Source: Erysipelotrichales bacterium (lineage in GTDB: Bacteria; Bacillota_I; Bacilli_A; Erysipelotrichales; Erysipelotrichaceae). From it: DNA of 37,387 bases. Shown here in pieces: positions 9,314 to 17,755 of this stretch; position 1 is the stretch's first letter, and each line of letters begins with the position of its first letter. A model generated the notes under the pieces. It was given only the letters and a program-made list of their open reading frames with translations, did no database searches and was not told the DNA's origin. The stretch lies in contig CAJTIT010000023.1 in NCBI GenBank assembly GCA_910576345.1, positions 1-37,387 on the forward strand, written 5' to 3'. The translations under genes were made by a program, and so were the position numbers.

Positions 9314-9964
9314 ATGGAAAATATTAGAGATGAAATTATCAAGACCATTAAAAGGAATCGTATTTCAACAACAGAAGTTGCGGACTGTCTTGGAAAAACA
9401 GGTGTCTTAAAAGGTGCAGATGCAATCAATCGCGGTCATTTTTGTGTCGGACCAATTAAATGGATCTATGCTTACCAAAATTCTAATTGGACGGTTCATG
9501 AACAAGCAAGAGATATCCATGAAGGAGATGTTGTGTTTATTGAAGCATTTGATTGTGAAGACCGTGCAATTATTGGTGAACTCGTTTCAAAATTTATGGT
9601 TTTGTATCAAGGAGCTGTAGCGATAATCTCCAATGCAAGACAAAGAGATGGTAATGATTTAATCAAAGACAATTATCCAATATGGTGCCCTGGCTTTAGC
9701 CCGGTGGGATGCTTTAATATAAAGCCAGAACAGCCGCTTGATGAAACGATTGAAAAAACACATAGAGAGCTGTATGATGGTGCAATTGCGGTATGTGATG
9801 ATTCGGGTGTCGTCATTATTCCTAAAAATCAGTTTCATAAAGAATTCTTAAAAAAATTAGAAGATATTGAACGACAAGAAGATATTTGGTTTGATTGCCT
9901 TGATCGTTTAAAGTGGGATACGTATGATATTGTTTGTTTGAAAAAGTATAAAAATAACAAATAG
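9314..9964 (+). CDS. RraA-family protein (HMG/CHA aldolase-like fold)
   Basis: 216 residues. Family hallmarks are STTEVADCLGKTG near the N-terminus, GELVSKF (88-94), NARQRD with the Arg-Asp pair R111-D112 that binds substrate and metal in RraA-like aldolases, and CDDSGVVIIP (161-170). Known members are 4-hydroxy-4-methyl-2-oxoglutarate or oxaloacetate-type aldolases/decarboxylases, and the RNase E inhibitor RraA. The usual DGxxRD appears here as SNARQRD, a variant at the active site. Being inside a glycan operon argues for a small-molecule lyase that makes or tailors a keto-acid precursor, possibly the carboxylate used by the ATP-grasp enzyme. That role is inference. It has AAAAGAGGA upstream. 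Confidence 0.75.
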   Translation: MENIRDEIIKTIKRNRISTTEVADCLGKTGVLKGADAINRGHFCVGPIKWIYAYQNSNWTVHEQARDIHEGDVVFIEAFDCEDRAIIGELVSKFMVLYQGAVAIISNARQRDGNDLIKDNYPIWCPGFSPVGCFNIKPEQPLDETIEKTHRELYDGAIAVCDDSGVVIIPKNQFHKEFLKKLEDIERQEDIWFDCLDRLKWDTYDIVCLKKYKNNK

Positions 9965-9979
9965 GAATGAGGGATACAT

Positions 9980-10936
9980 ATGGATATATCGTTTGTTATT
10001 CCTTGTTATTGTTCATCGAAGACGATTCATTCCGTTATCAATGAAATTAATGAAACGATGCATAACAAGGAACAATATCGGTATGAAATCATTCTTGTCA
10101 ATGATAATTCTAAAGATGATACTTGGAATATCATCAAGGATTTGGCAGTGCATGATGAGCATATAACAGCGATTGATTTTGCAAAGAATTTTGGTCAGCC
10201 AAGTGCTCTTTTGGCAGGTTTTTCTGTCGCAAAAGGTGATTATATTATGACCTCTGATGATGATGGACAGACACCTGTTGGTATGGTTTGGGATTTCATG
10301 CAAAAGATGGAAGAAGGAAATGATGTTGTATGTGTGAAATATACAGAGCGACATCGCAAGTCTTTATTTCGTTCAATCGGAACCGGATTGAATGCAATGA
10401 TGAGTAATTATATTCTGGAAAAGCCAAAAGATGTTTATTTATCATCCTTTTTTATGGCAAAGCGTTTTGTAATTGATGAAATGGTAAAATATGATAATCC
10501 TTATCCGTATATTGCTGGCCTCTTATTAAGAACAACATCCAAAATAGGTTATATTGAGACTGTACAAAGAGAGCGATTGTCTGGAAGTAGCGGATATAAT
10601 TTTAAGAAACTATTTCATTTATGGGTAAATGGATTTACTGCTTTCTCTATCAAGCCACTGCGTATCTCTATTGTTTTGGGTTTTTTTAGTGTCCTCTGTT
10701 CTATTTTATTTTTGATGTATGTGTTAATAAGAAAATTATTGGTGCCTACGACGCAAATGGGCTATAGTTCTATTATGATAACCATTTTGTTTTTTTCTGG
10801 AATAATATTATGTGTACTAGGAATGATTGGAGAATATGTTGGTAGAATTTATATGTGTATCAATAATGAGCCACAATATGTAATACGTGAAAAATACAAT
10901 AAAAAGGGGATTAAAAATGCTGAAGATAGGAACTAA
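9980..10936 (+). CDS. GT2 polyprenyl-phosphate glycosyltransferase (GtrB/DPM1-like)
   Basis: 318 residues. A GT-A catalytic domain begins SFVIPCYCSS, with LVNDNSKDDTW (39-49), the phosphate-contacting FAKNFGQPSALLAG, and the metal-binding SDDDG (92-96). Two C-terminal membrane segments (~225-254 and ~263-290) hold it on the membrane, as in GtrB/dolichol-phosphate-mannose-synthase-like enzymes. It should transfer a sugar from a nucleotide donor to undecaprenyl phosphate on the inner face. The EmrE-like pair and the GT-C-like protein that follow are the expected flippase and outer-face transferase. Its last 20 bases overlap the next gene. Confidence 0.85.
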   Translation: MDISFVIPCYCSSKTIHSVINEINETMHNKEQYRYEIILVNDNSKDDTWNIIKDLAVHDEHITAIDFAKNFGQPSALLAGFSVAKGDYIMTSDDDGQTPVGMVWDFMQKMEEGNDVVCVKYTERHRKSLFRSIGTGLNAMMSNYILEKPKDVYLSSFFMAKRFVIDEMVKYDNPYPYIAGLLLRTTSKIGYIETVQRERLSGSSGYNFKKLFHLWVNGFTAFSIKPLRISIVLGFFSVLCSILFLMYVLIRKLLVPTTQMGYSSIMITILFFSGIILCVLGMIGEYVGRIYMCINNEPQYVIREKYNKKGIKNAEDRN

Positions 10937-12815
10937 TCGTAAGAATGCATCAGTTATATTGCAGTACGTATTGATGGCTTTGATATTTTTATGGCCATTT
11001 GTCAATAGTTTTTTTGGTATTGATATGGGAGATACGGGGCTGCATACATTTATGTTCCAAAATTTATATGAAATGCCGGACTTTATTTCTTTTACCTCAT
11101 GGTTTACAACATTTGTTGGACATGTTTGGTTGAAAACATTCCCTTTTTTGGGCTTGTGGGGATTAAACCTATTGGAAATCCTATTAGAAATGTCTATTGT
11201 GATCATCGTATATCAAACATTTAAGCATCATATAAACAAAAACTGTTTGTTAATTGGTTTATTTATTGCAATTTTGACAAGCAATACATATCTAAATGTA
11301 TTCAATTATCATCAGTTTAACGTATTGCTGCTGGTTATACTTATGTGTTTGCAATTTAAGGCAATTACAAAAAATAATGTTAGATTAAGTATATGTGCCG
11401 GATTTGCATTAGGTGTGTTGATCTTTTCCAGAACAGGAAGTGTTACAGCATTTGTAACGTTTGCGTTCTATTTGTTTTGGTTCCTTTTACATGAAAAATA
11501 TCCATTAAAGAAAATGCTGCGGCATATGCTTGGAATGCTAGTAGGTTTCGTGCTTAGTACAATTGTCATGTGCTCGATTTTGATTGGGACAGGGCAAATG
11601 CAATATTTTATTAACAATATTTTTCGTTTAAAAGGACTGGCTACTGCTTCTGAAGGGGGGTATAGTTTATCAATACTGCTTGACTCTTTCTTCAGAGGGA
11701 ATTTGGATGCTATTGAAGCAGGACTTGTGTTTTTTGCAGGTATCGTTGTTGTATTTCTAGCTTCTTTATTCTTTTATCAGTACAATTGGAAAAAGCAAGA
11801 GGTTCGTAAACATTTTATTTTAAATGCGCTTATTGCTCTTGTGTTCTTTATCGTTGGAATTTATACAATGGTATACTCATTCGATGTGAACCCTGCGCCA
11901 GCATGGCCGCAAATGACGACTGGCCCCAGTTTTCTAATTGGTGTCATGTATGTCGCTGCTCTCTTCCGATTTTGTGAATATGTACAAGCAGATAAAGAAA
12001 AAAGTCTAATGGTATTAATTTCTATTTTCTTGCCGATGCTGACAATCGCCGGATCTAATACTGGGACAAAGCATGTGATTATGGGGATGTGGATTATTGC
12101 ACCTGTATTATGTGAGCTTGCTTATGATGCATTCTTAAAGAATTCTTATACCAATGTTTTGAAGATTTATAAAGACCACTGGAAGACAGTTTCTTTAAAA
12201 AAACCATTATTCATAACTTTTTGTATCGCATTGACGATGTTTGCTTTGAAATTGGGTAGTACTGTATATTATACAAATAACTTTGACAGCATCCATCGCT
12301 GGGATATTAAATATGCAATTCATAGTGATAATGCCAAACTGTTGCGAACAACGCAACGACAAGCAATCAATGTGAATGGAGTATTGGATACGGTGCAAAA
12401 AGTAAAGCAGGAATATGGAGAAGATGTTCCCATGTTGGTATATGGAGGTAGTGTATTATTTTATTATTTATCAGATTCTAAATCATATGTACAACCTTGG
12501 ATTACATTGAATACATATCCTCTTGAAAAATTTGAAGAGGATTTGGACAGCGGCAAACATAGATATAATAAGTTACCAGTTATTATATATGGTCGTACTA
12601 ATAATTATTATGGATTTTATGAGCATAATTTTCAAAGCCTTTTGGCAACGCAAATGAGTCAGCGTGATGATGGAAAAAAGGAAGTGTTCTCTCAATTCTT
12701 AATTGATCATGATTATGGATGTGTATTTGAAAGTGAATATTATGTTGTGTTCTATGCGGGTGTTGGAGGAAATGAAGAATCTGAAAGTTATATACAATCA
12801 ATTTTGGGTTTATAA
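10917..12815 (+). CDS. Polytopic membrane protein, probable GT-C-fold glycosyltransferase
   Basis: 632 residues from ATG 10917, which has AAAAAGGGGA just upstream; an in-frame ATG at 10887 lacks such a site. About 11-12 hydrophobic segments run through residues ~12-460, followed by a ~170-residue soluble C-terminal part predicted outside. The first loop has an acidic DMGD (36-39), consistent with the catalytic first-loop Asp of GT-C enzymes, which use lipid-phosphate sugars on the outer face. No specific family was recognised, so the assignment rests on topology, the acidic loop and context next to a GtrB-like enzyme and a flippase pair. A Wzy-like polymerase is an alternative. It overlaps the GT2 gene by 20 bases. 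Confidence 0.6.
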   Translation: MLKIGTNRKNASVILQYVLMALIFLWPFVNSFFGIDMGDTGLHTFMFQNLYEMPDFISFTSWFTTFVGHVWLKTFPFLGLWGLNLLEILLEMSIVIIVYQTFKHHINKNCLLIGLFIAILTSNTYLNVFNYHQFNVLLLVILMCLQFKAITKNNVRLSICAGFALGVLIFSRTGSVTAFVTFAFYLFWFLLHEKYPLKKMLRHMLGMLVGFVLSTIVMCSILIGTGQMQYFINNIFRLKGLATASEGGYSLSILLDSFFRGNLDAIEAGLVFFAGIVVVFLASLFFYQYNWKKQEVRKHFILNALIALVFFIVGIYTMVYSFDVNPAPAWPQMTTGPSFLIGVMYVAALFRFCEYVQADKEKSLMVLISIFLPMLTIAGSNTGTKHVIMGMWIIAPVLCELAYDAFLKNSYTNVLKIYKDHWKTVSLKKPLFITFCIALTMFALKLGSTVYYTNNFDSIHRWDIKYAIHSDNAKLLRTTQRQAINVNGVLDTVQKVKQEYGEDVPMLVYGGSVLFYYLSDSKSYVQPWITLNTYPLEKFEEDLDSGKHRYNKLPVIIYGRTNNYYGFYEHNFQSLLATQMSQRDDGKKEVFSQFLIDHDYGCVFESEYYVVFYAGVGGNEESESYIQSILGL

Positions 12816-12838
12816 CATTGGGAAAAGAGGAATGAACA

Positions 12839-13198
12839 GTGAAGCATAAAATTGATATAAAAAAAATCATAATGCTACAAGTAATCGTATTTATTTATTC
12901 TATCGGCAGTGTGTTATCTAAAGTAGCATCTAGTCAAATGAAAGAGAGCGGTATTTTCTCCTTTCAGTTTATTGGATTGTTATTTTGTATGATTATGATA
13001 TTGGCTTTTTATGCTCTTTTTTGGCAGAAACTGTTGAAAACCACGGATCTTACCATCGCATATGCCAATAAAGGTATGGTTTTGTTTTGGTCGTTGTTAT
13101 GGTCTGTTCTTTTATTTCACGAAGCAGTAACAATATTCAATGTATTAGGAATTGTGCTTATTATTATAGGAATACTGGTGGTGACTGGAAATGATTAA
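12839..13198 (+). CDS. EmrE/ArnE-like small membrane protein (half flippase)
   Basis: 119 residues with four membrane segments and a GTG start preceded by AAAAGAGG. The pattern (SIGSVLSKVAS in helix 1, FHEAVTIFNVLGIVLIIIGILVV at the end) fits the EamA/SMR superfamily. Members such as ArnE/ArnF work as pairs to flip undecaprenyl-phosphate sugars. It overlaps the following related gene by eight bases, so the two are surely co-translated. Proposed role: one half of a heterodimer moving the GT2 product across the membrane. Drug efflux is the alternative, but the context favours lipid-sugar flipping. Confidence 0.75.
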   Translation: MKHKIDIKKIIMLQVIVFIYSIGSVLSKVASSQMKESGIFSFQFIGLLFCMIMILAFYALFWQKLLKTTDLTIAYANKGMVLFWSLLWSVLLFHEAVTIFNVLGIVLIIIGILVVTGND

Positions 13199-13529
13199 TA
13201 TATATGCATTTCTAATGGTCTTTAATGCGTTTTTAACCGCAGTTTCTCAGTTATTATTAAAGAAAAGTGCTAATCAAACACATAATAATAAGCTGCAGGA
13301 ATTTTTAAATATACGTGTAATATTGGGATATGGTATCCTATTTTCAACGTTCTTGTTAAATATAGTGGCATATCGTGGTATTGAATATAAATATGGGCCA
13401 ATTTTAAACTCTACTAGTTATGCATTTGTATTGCTTCTTGGAGGCTTGATTTTGAAAGAAAAAATTACCCTCAAGAAAATCACGGGAATGATGCTGATTA
13501 TTAGTGGCATTATTATATTTAGTCTTTGA
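13191..13529 (+). CDS. EmrE/ArnF-like small membrane protein (partner half flippase)
   Basis: 112 residues and four membrane segments. Helix 1 has AFLTAVSQLLLKKSA and the C-terminal helices have GGLILKEKITLKKITGMMLIISGIIIF, a typical SMR/EamA ending. It starts inside the end of the previous gene (ATG 13191, with GGTGGTGACTGG upstream). Two unequal, tandem SMR-like genes usually make a heterodimer of opposite topology. In this operon the likely cargo is undecaprenyl-phosphate-linked sugar. It is the last gene before the third surface protein, only 28 bases away. Confidence 0.76.
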   Translation: MINIYAFLMVFNAFLTAVSQLLLKKSANQTHNNKLQEFLNIRVILGYGILFSTFLLNIVAYRGIEYKYGPILNSTSYAFVLLLGGLILKEKITLKKITGMMLIISGIIIFSL

Positions 13530-13557
13530 TATTCATTACGAAAAGGAGAAATTGAGT

Positions 13558-15657
13558 ATGAAAGTATTAAAAAAAGTTGGCGTTTGCGCATTATGTTTTT
13601 CCATGTTATTGCCATACACTGTTCAAGCTAGTGGGCAAAGAACTAGTGTAAATAAAGAAACAAATGCAGCGAAGGCAAGTTCTACAGGATGGATAGACCA
13701 AAACGGCTTTCGGTTTTACATTGATTCGAAAACCGGAAAAAAATTAACTGGTTTTCAAACCATTGAGAATAAGAAATATTATTTTTATCCGAGTTCTGGC
13801 GCAGCATTAAAGGGCTATCAAAAAATTGATGGTAAAGAGTATTATTTTGATGAAACTACGTATGCGCAAAAAACAGGAATTATCGAAATCACATATGGAA
13901 GTAAAAAACAGAAGCACTACTTCCTTCCACAAGGTGGTTTAGGTACAGGATGGCAGAAGGTTGGAAATGACAAATACTACTTTTCTTCTCCTGAGAGTGG
14001 ATACGTAATGTTAACAGGAGCACAGAAGATTGATGGTATTATTTATTATTTTGATGCCAATGGGAAACTATCTGAAGGTGTTTATAAAAACAATAAAGGA
14101 CAAGCATATTATTATACAAAAGCTGGCGGTGTAAAAATGGGTTTGCAAGAATGGAAAGGTGACTTATATTTTTGCAAAGAATCAAAATCAGGTGAAATAC
14201 AATATGGATTACAATCAATAGGCAAGAATCTGTATTATTTTGATCCTGTTACTGGGGCAGCAAGGAAAAATCAAGATATTAACTTCTCTCATATGATTTT
14301 TACAATTGGCAAAAATGGTGTTATAACAAGTGTAAAAGCTGAGGAAGGTTATGAAAATAGTATTCGATCACAGTTGATATTAAATGGAATGGAATTATTA
14401 GGAGAACCATATTCTTTTGATAGAAATGAGGGTTATGCCTGCGGTTATTTCGTTGATATCGTATATCATAGTGTCGGTATTACATCGATTAAGGGTTCAT
14501 CTGATCAACAGGCGAAGGCTATTGTAGAAGATGGCGCTGGAACGTTGATTAAGAAAGAAGAACTTCGACCAGGTGATTTGGTATTTTGGATTTTAAAGAA
14601 TTGTGATGATCCAGATTGCACGCATTGGAATGAAGTACATCATGTTGGCATCTATCTGGGAAATGATAAGATGTTAGAGGCTAGTGAGCCAAGAGGCGGC
14701 GTTGTAATTCAAGATATACATTCTTTTGACATGTTCGAAATTTCTCATTATGCAAGAGTGATTGATGATGATGGTACTTTATATCCTGATGAAAAGGATT
14801 ATATTGAAATACCTCATCATCTAAAGGCTATATCAAATGGAGCAGCTTCTGTTACAGTTACATGGGATTCCACAGAGAATGTAGATGGCTTTGTTGTATA
14901 TCGTATGGGGCCTGGAGAAACAAAGTTTTCTTATAGAACCATGTTTGCTGATTCTAAAAAACGAAGCTTTACAGATACAAATCTTCAGTTTGGAGGATTT
15001 TATTATTATCGTATATATGGATTTAAATACGATGAAAATGGAAAAATGGTATTTAGCAAAAGTGGTGGCAGTAAAAACTATGTATGGGTAAAAACGCAAA
15101 TCCCAGGAGTGAAAAATTTAAAAGCAACAGCAAAAACTTATAACAGCGTTCAGTTGGATTGGGACAGTGTTGCAGGAGTCGATGGATATATTATTTATCG
15201 TAAAGTTGGTAAAGGTGACTTTGCATATCGATATCTTGTAAAAGGAACTTCATTCTTAGATACTACTGCATTAACTGGAGAGATTAATTATTATCGAGTA
15301 TATCCATACAAAGAAATCAACGGTAAAAAAGAAACAGGCGCTTCTTTGAGTTATGTATATCAAAAACCACTTCCTGAAGCAGTAACAGGCTTGAAGGCAC
15401 AGACCAATTCATCAGGAAGAGGTATTCGTGTAACGTGGAATGCTACTAAAACTTCATATGATGGATATGCAATTTATTGTCAAATACCTGGAGAAACAAA
15501 AATGTCATTTATGACAGTTACAAAAAACACTTCTTTTGTTGATGGTAAAGCAAACACAAGGGCTCATTATTTCTATCGTATCTATGCGTATAAAACGGTG
15601 AATGGAAAACAAATTTTTGGCCCATCATTAAATTATGTATATGCAACAGGAAAATAA
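13558..15657 (+). CDS. Secreted NlpC/P60 wall hydrolase with choline-binding-like repeats and three FN3-like repeats
   Basis: Start chosen at ATG 13558 (AAAAGGAGAA upstream, then signal peptide MKVLKKVGVCALCFSMLLPY); an upstream TTG would add 18 odd residues. 699 residues. At ~44-240 there are glucan/choline-binding-type repeats (GWI..NGFRFY, KLTGFQTI..KKYYF, GYQKIDGKEYYFD). At ~270-403 is an NlpC/P60 domain with C295 (YACGYFVDIV) and H362 (HHVGIYLG), the expected endopeptidase residues that cut peptidoglycan stem peptides. At ~420-699 are three FN3-like repeats ending YVYATGK. The wall-binding repeats suggest non-covalent attachment to wall polymer. Lying 28 bases after the flippase pair, it may be read from the glycan operon promoter. 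Confidence 0.87.
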   Translation: MKVLKKVGVCALCFSMLLPYTVQASGQRTSVNKETNAAKASSTGWIDQNGFRFYIDSKTGKKLTGFQTIENKKYYFYPSSGAALKGYQKIDGKEYYFDETTYAQKTGIIEITYGSKKQKHYFLPQGGLGTGWQKVGNDKYYFSSPESGYVMLTGAQKIDGIIYYFDANGKLSEGVYKNNKGQAYYYTKAGGVKMGLQEWKGDLYFCKESKSGEIQYGLQSIGKNLYYFDPVTGAARKNQDINFSHMIFTIGKNGVITSVKAEEGYENSIRSQLILNGMELLGEPYSFDRNEGYACGYFVDIVYHSVGITSIKGSSDQQAKAIVEDGAGTLIKKEELRPGDLVFWILKNCDDPDCTHWNEVHHVGIYLGNDKMLEASEPRGGVVIQDIHSFDMFEISHYARVIDDDGTLYPDEKDYIEIPHHLKAISNGAASVTVTWDSTENVDGFVVYRMGPGETKFSYRTMFADSKKRSFTDTNLQFGGFYYYRIYGFKYDENGKMVFSKSGGSKNYVWVKTQIPGVKNLKATAKTYNSVQLDWDSVAGVDGYIIYRKVGKGDFAYRYLVKGTSFLDTTALTGEINYYRVYPYKEINGKKETGASLSYVYQKPLPEAVTGLKAQTNSSGRGIRVTWNATKTSYDGYAIYCQIPGETKMSFMTVTKNTSFVDGKANTRAHYFYRIYAYKTVNGKQIFGPSLNYVYATGK

Positions 15658-15665
15658 TAATTTAG

Positions 15666-15697
15666 ACTGGATATAATAATTGTATTCAGTTTTTTTA
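15666..15697 (+). terminator. Rho-independent terminator after the NlpC/P60 gene
   Basis: ACTGGATA (15666-15673) pairs with TATTCAGT (15683-15690) with one G-T wobble, followed by seven T. Confidence 0.65.
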
Positions 15698-15791
15698 TTC
15701 GCTGCGTGAGCAGGACATTTTATCGCATAAGTGCTTTATTAAAACTCTTCAGTATGATTTATAAGTGTTGCTTAGGAATAGGAAACTGCTA

Positions 15792-15820
15792 TTGTGAAAT
15801 AATAAGTTCAGTGTTATAAT
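15792..15820 (+). promoter_or_regulatory. Promoter of the sugar aminotransferase gene
   Basis: TTGTGA (15792-15797), 17-base spacer, TATAAT (15815-15820), 31 bases before the GTG start. With the terminator upstream this makes the gene its own transcription unit. Confidence 0.7.
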
Positions 15821-15851
15821 TACAACGTATTTTTTGAATGGAGGATTCCTT

Positions 15852-16979
15852 GTGATAAATTTTAATATTCCGCCGTTTCTAGGTACAGAGATGGAACATA
15901 TAGGTAAAGCAATCAGAAACCATAAGATTTGTGGGGATGGAGAATATACAAAAAAATGCAATCAATGGATGGAAGAAAAGTTTCATGCAAAGAAAGCTCT
16001 GCTTACTACTTCTTGTACGCATGCATTAGAAATGGCCGCAATCTTGTCAGATATTCAACAGGGTGATGAAGTGATAATGCCTTCTTATACATTTGTATCC
16101 ACTGCAGATGCATTTGTTATGCGTGGAGCGAAGATCATCTTTGTTGACATCCGACCGGAAACGATGAATTTAAATGAAGATTTAATTGCATCCGCAATTA
16201 CAGAAAAAACAAAAGCTATTGTTCCGGTTCATTATGCGGGTGTTTCTTGCGATATGGATAAGATCAATGCAATTGCACAAAAGCATCAATTGATGGTTGT
16301 GGAAGATGCTGCACAAGGTGTTATGTCAAAATATAAAGGTCAGTATTTAGGAACATTGAGCGATTATGGGTGCTATAGCTTTCATGAAACAAAAAATTAT
16401 AGTATGGGTGAAGGCGGAGCATTGCTAATTAAAGATGCAAATGATATTGAAAAAGCAGAAATTATACGAGAAAAAGGAACCAATCGAAGCAAATTCTTTC
16501 GAGGTCAAATTGACAAGTACACTTGGGTGGATTATGGTTCGTCTTATTTGCCAAGTGATATGAATGCTGCATATTTATATGCGCAACTGTTGGAAGCGGA
16601 TAAGATTTTTGATGATCGTATGAATTCATGGAATTATTATTATGAGCATTTAGAGGATCTTCAAAATCATATAGATTTACCTTATATACCAGAATATTGT
16701 GAACATAATGCACACATGTTCTATATAAAAGCAAAAGACTTAAATGAGCGTTCTGAGTTGATCGCATTTTTGAAAGAAAAAGAAATTGGAGCAGTATTTC
16801 ATTATATTCCTTTACATAGTTCTCCTGCTGGCAAAAAATTTGGCATTTTCCACGGAGAGGATATTTATACTACAAAAGAAAGTGAGCGGCTTGTGCGTTT
16901 ACCGATGTATTATGGATTACGACAGGATGAGCAAGACATCGTAATTGATGCATTACATCAATTCTATTATAATAAGTAA
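15852..16979 (+). CDS. wecE: dTDP-4-amino-4,6-dideoxygalactose transaminase (RffA/WecE type)
   Basis: Start chosen at GTG 15852 with a perfect GGAGG seven bases upstream (15840-15844). 375 residues, normal for the DegT/DnrJ/EryC1/StrS family. Close matches to the RffA signature are SCTHALEMAA, GDEVIMPSYTFVSTADAF, VHYAGVSCDMD, VVEDAAQGV (D152 contacts the PLP ring nitrogen) and SFHETKNYSMGEGGAL, where K181 forms the PLP aldimine. The enzyme converts a dTDP-4-keto-6-deoxyhexose plus glutamate to the 4-amino sugar (dTDP-Fuc4N). No dTDP-glucose pathway genes are in the window. The acyltransferase and ATP-grasp genes upstream could modify the amino group it installs. Confidence 0.85.
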   Translation: MINFNIPPFLGTEMEHIGKAIRNHKICGDGEYTKKCNQWMEEKFHAKKALLTTSCTHALEMAAILSDIQQGDEVIMPSYTFVSTADAFVMRGAKIIFVDIRPETMNLNEDLIASAITEKTKAIVPVHYAGVSCDMDKINAIAQKHQLMVVEDAAQGVMSKYKGQYLGTLSDYGCYSFHETKNYSMGEGGALLIKDANDIEKAEIIREKGTNRSKFFRGQIDKYTWVDYGSSYLPSDMNAAYLYAQLLEADKIFDDRMNSWNYYYEHLEDLQNHIDLPYIPEYCEHNAHMFYIKAKDLNERSELIAFLKEKEIGAVFHYIPLHSSPAGKKFGIFHGEDIYTTKESERLVRLPMYYGLRQDEQDIVIDALHQFYYNK

Positions 16980-16982
16980 GAA

Positions 16983-17030
16983 AAAGGTGTAATCTTTATC
17001 TGAAACAGTATCAGATATGATTACACCTTT
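16983..17030. terminator. Bidirectional terminator between wecE-like gene and the tail cluster
   Basis: A long perfect inverted repeat, AAAGGTGTAATC (16983-16994) with GATTACACCTTT (17019-17030). An inner stem, TATCTGA (16997-17003) with TCAGATA (17011-17017), lies within it. It serves the + strand aminotransferase and the - strand endolysin, which ends six bases away. Confidence 0.8.
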
Positions 17031-17035
17031 ATGTT

Positions 17036-17755
17036 TTACTTCAATTTTTGATTAACTCTGATTTGAATGGTACTTGGGCTATATCCGGCTTTCTTCAATC
17101 GACTGATACGATTTTTTCCATTTCCCCATTTGCCTAAAATCACTTCATCCGCTAATTGATCAATAGTTTTTGATAGTTTCGATACATTATCATTAATTTT
17201 CTGATTCACAATGGCTTGTATCGCATCATAATCATAGCCTGCTGAAATCAACCTGCTTTTTCGCTCACTCCCATTTCCCCATAATCCTTCTATGACTTCT
17301 TGTGCTAGTTCTTCATTCGTTTTTCGTGTACTTTGGATACTCCATGCTTTGAAATGCAAGACTCCAATAATTCCATGGGTTGATATACTGCCTTCATTCC
17401 CATATGCTTTTCCAAATTGATTTTGTCCAAATGCCATGACTCTATTCACACCATCCATACGGATAAACATGGCTACATGACTATCTGGGCAATCATGAGA
17501 GCCTTTGCTCCATACGATCCAATCTCCATATTGTGCATTGCTTAAAGACACCAACGTAAAATATGCATTAAGTCCCAATGGCTGATAACGTTTCACGATC
17601 TCTTCCGCATAACCAGAACCACCCAGTGCGAATGGTTTCATGCCTGCCAAATAACATACCTGCTTAAACAAATCAACGCATTGTGCGCCATAGGCACCAT
17701 CGACATCAATTGCTTTTCCTAAATATTGGTTTCTGAATTCTTGTGCTGTAATCAT
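17036..17755 (-). CDS. Phage-type endolysin: CHAP domain plus two Cpl-7 wall-binding repeats
   Basis: 239 residues. A CHAP amidase/endopeptidase domain occupies about 1-140 with C26 (GAYGAQCVDLF) and H93 (PDSHVAMFI). Two Cpl-7 (CW_7) repeats follow at about 147-187 and 199-237 (LAQEVIEGLWGNG, LADEVILGKWGNG). It cleaves peptidoglycan from within after holin action, releasing the particles. Its start overlaps the stop of the preceding gene (ATGA). It is the last gene of the tail and lysis operon. It has no signal peptide, so it depends on the holin. It looks fully intact. Confidence 0.92.
   Translation of the reverse strand: MITAQEFRNQYLGKAIDVDGAYGAQCVDLFKQVCYLAGMKPFALGGSGYAEEIVKRYQPLGLNAYFTLVSLSNAQYGDWIVWSKGSHDCPDSHVAMFIRMDGVNRVMAFGQNQFGKAYGNEGSISTHGIIGVLHFKAWSIQSTRKTNEELAQEVIEGLWGNGSERKSRLISAGYDYDAIQAIVNQKINDNVSKLSKTIDQLADEVILGKWGNGKNRISRLKKAGYSPSTIQIRVNQKLK

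Noticed and set aside
10887-10916. Earlier start for the GT-C-like membrane protein
   Set aside because: Lacks a ribosome-binding site, whereas ATG 10917 has AAAAAGGGGA at good spacing.
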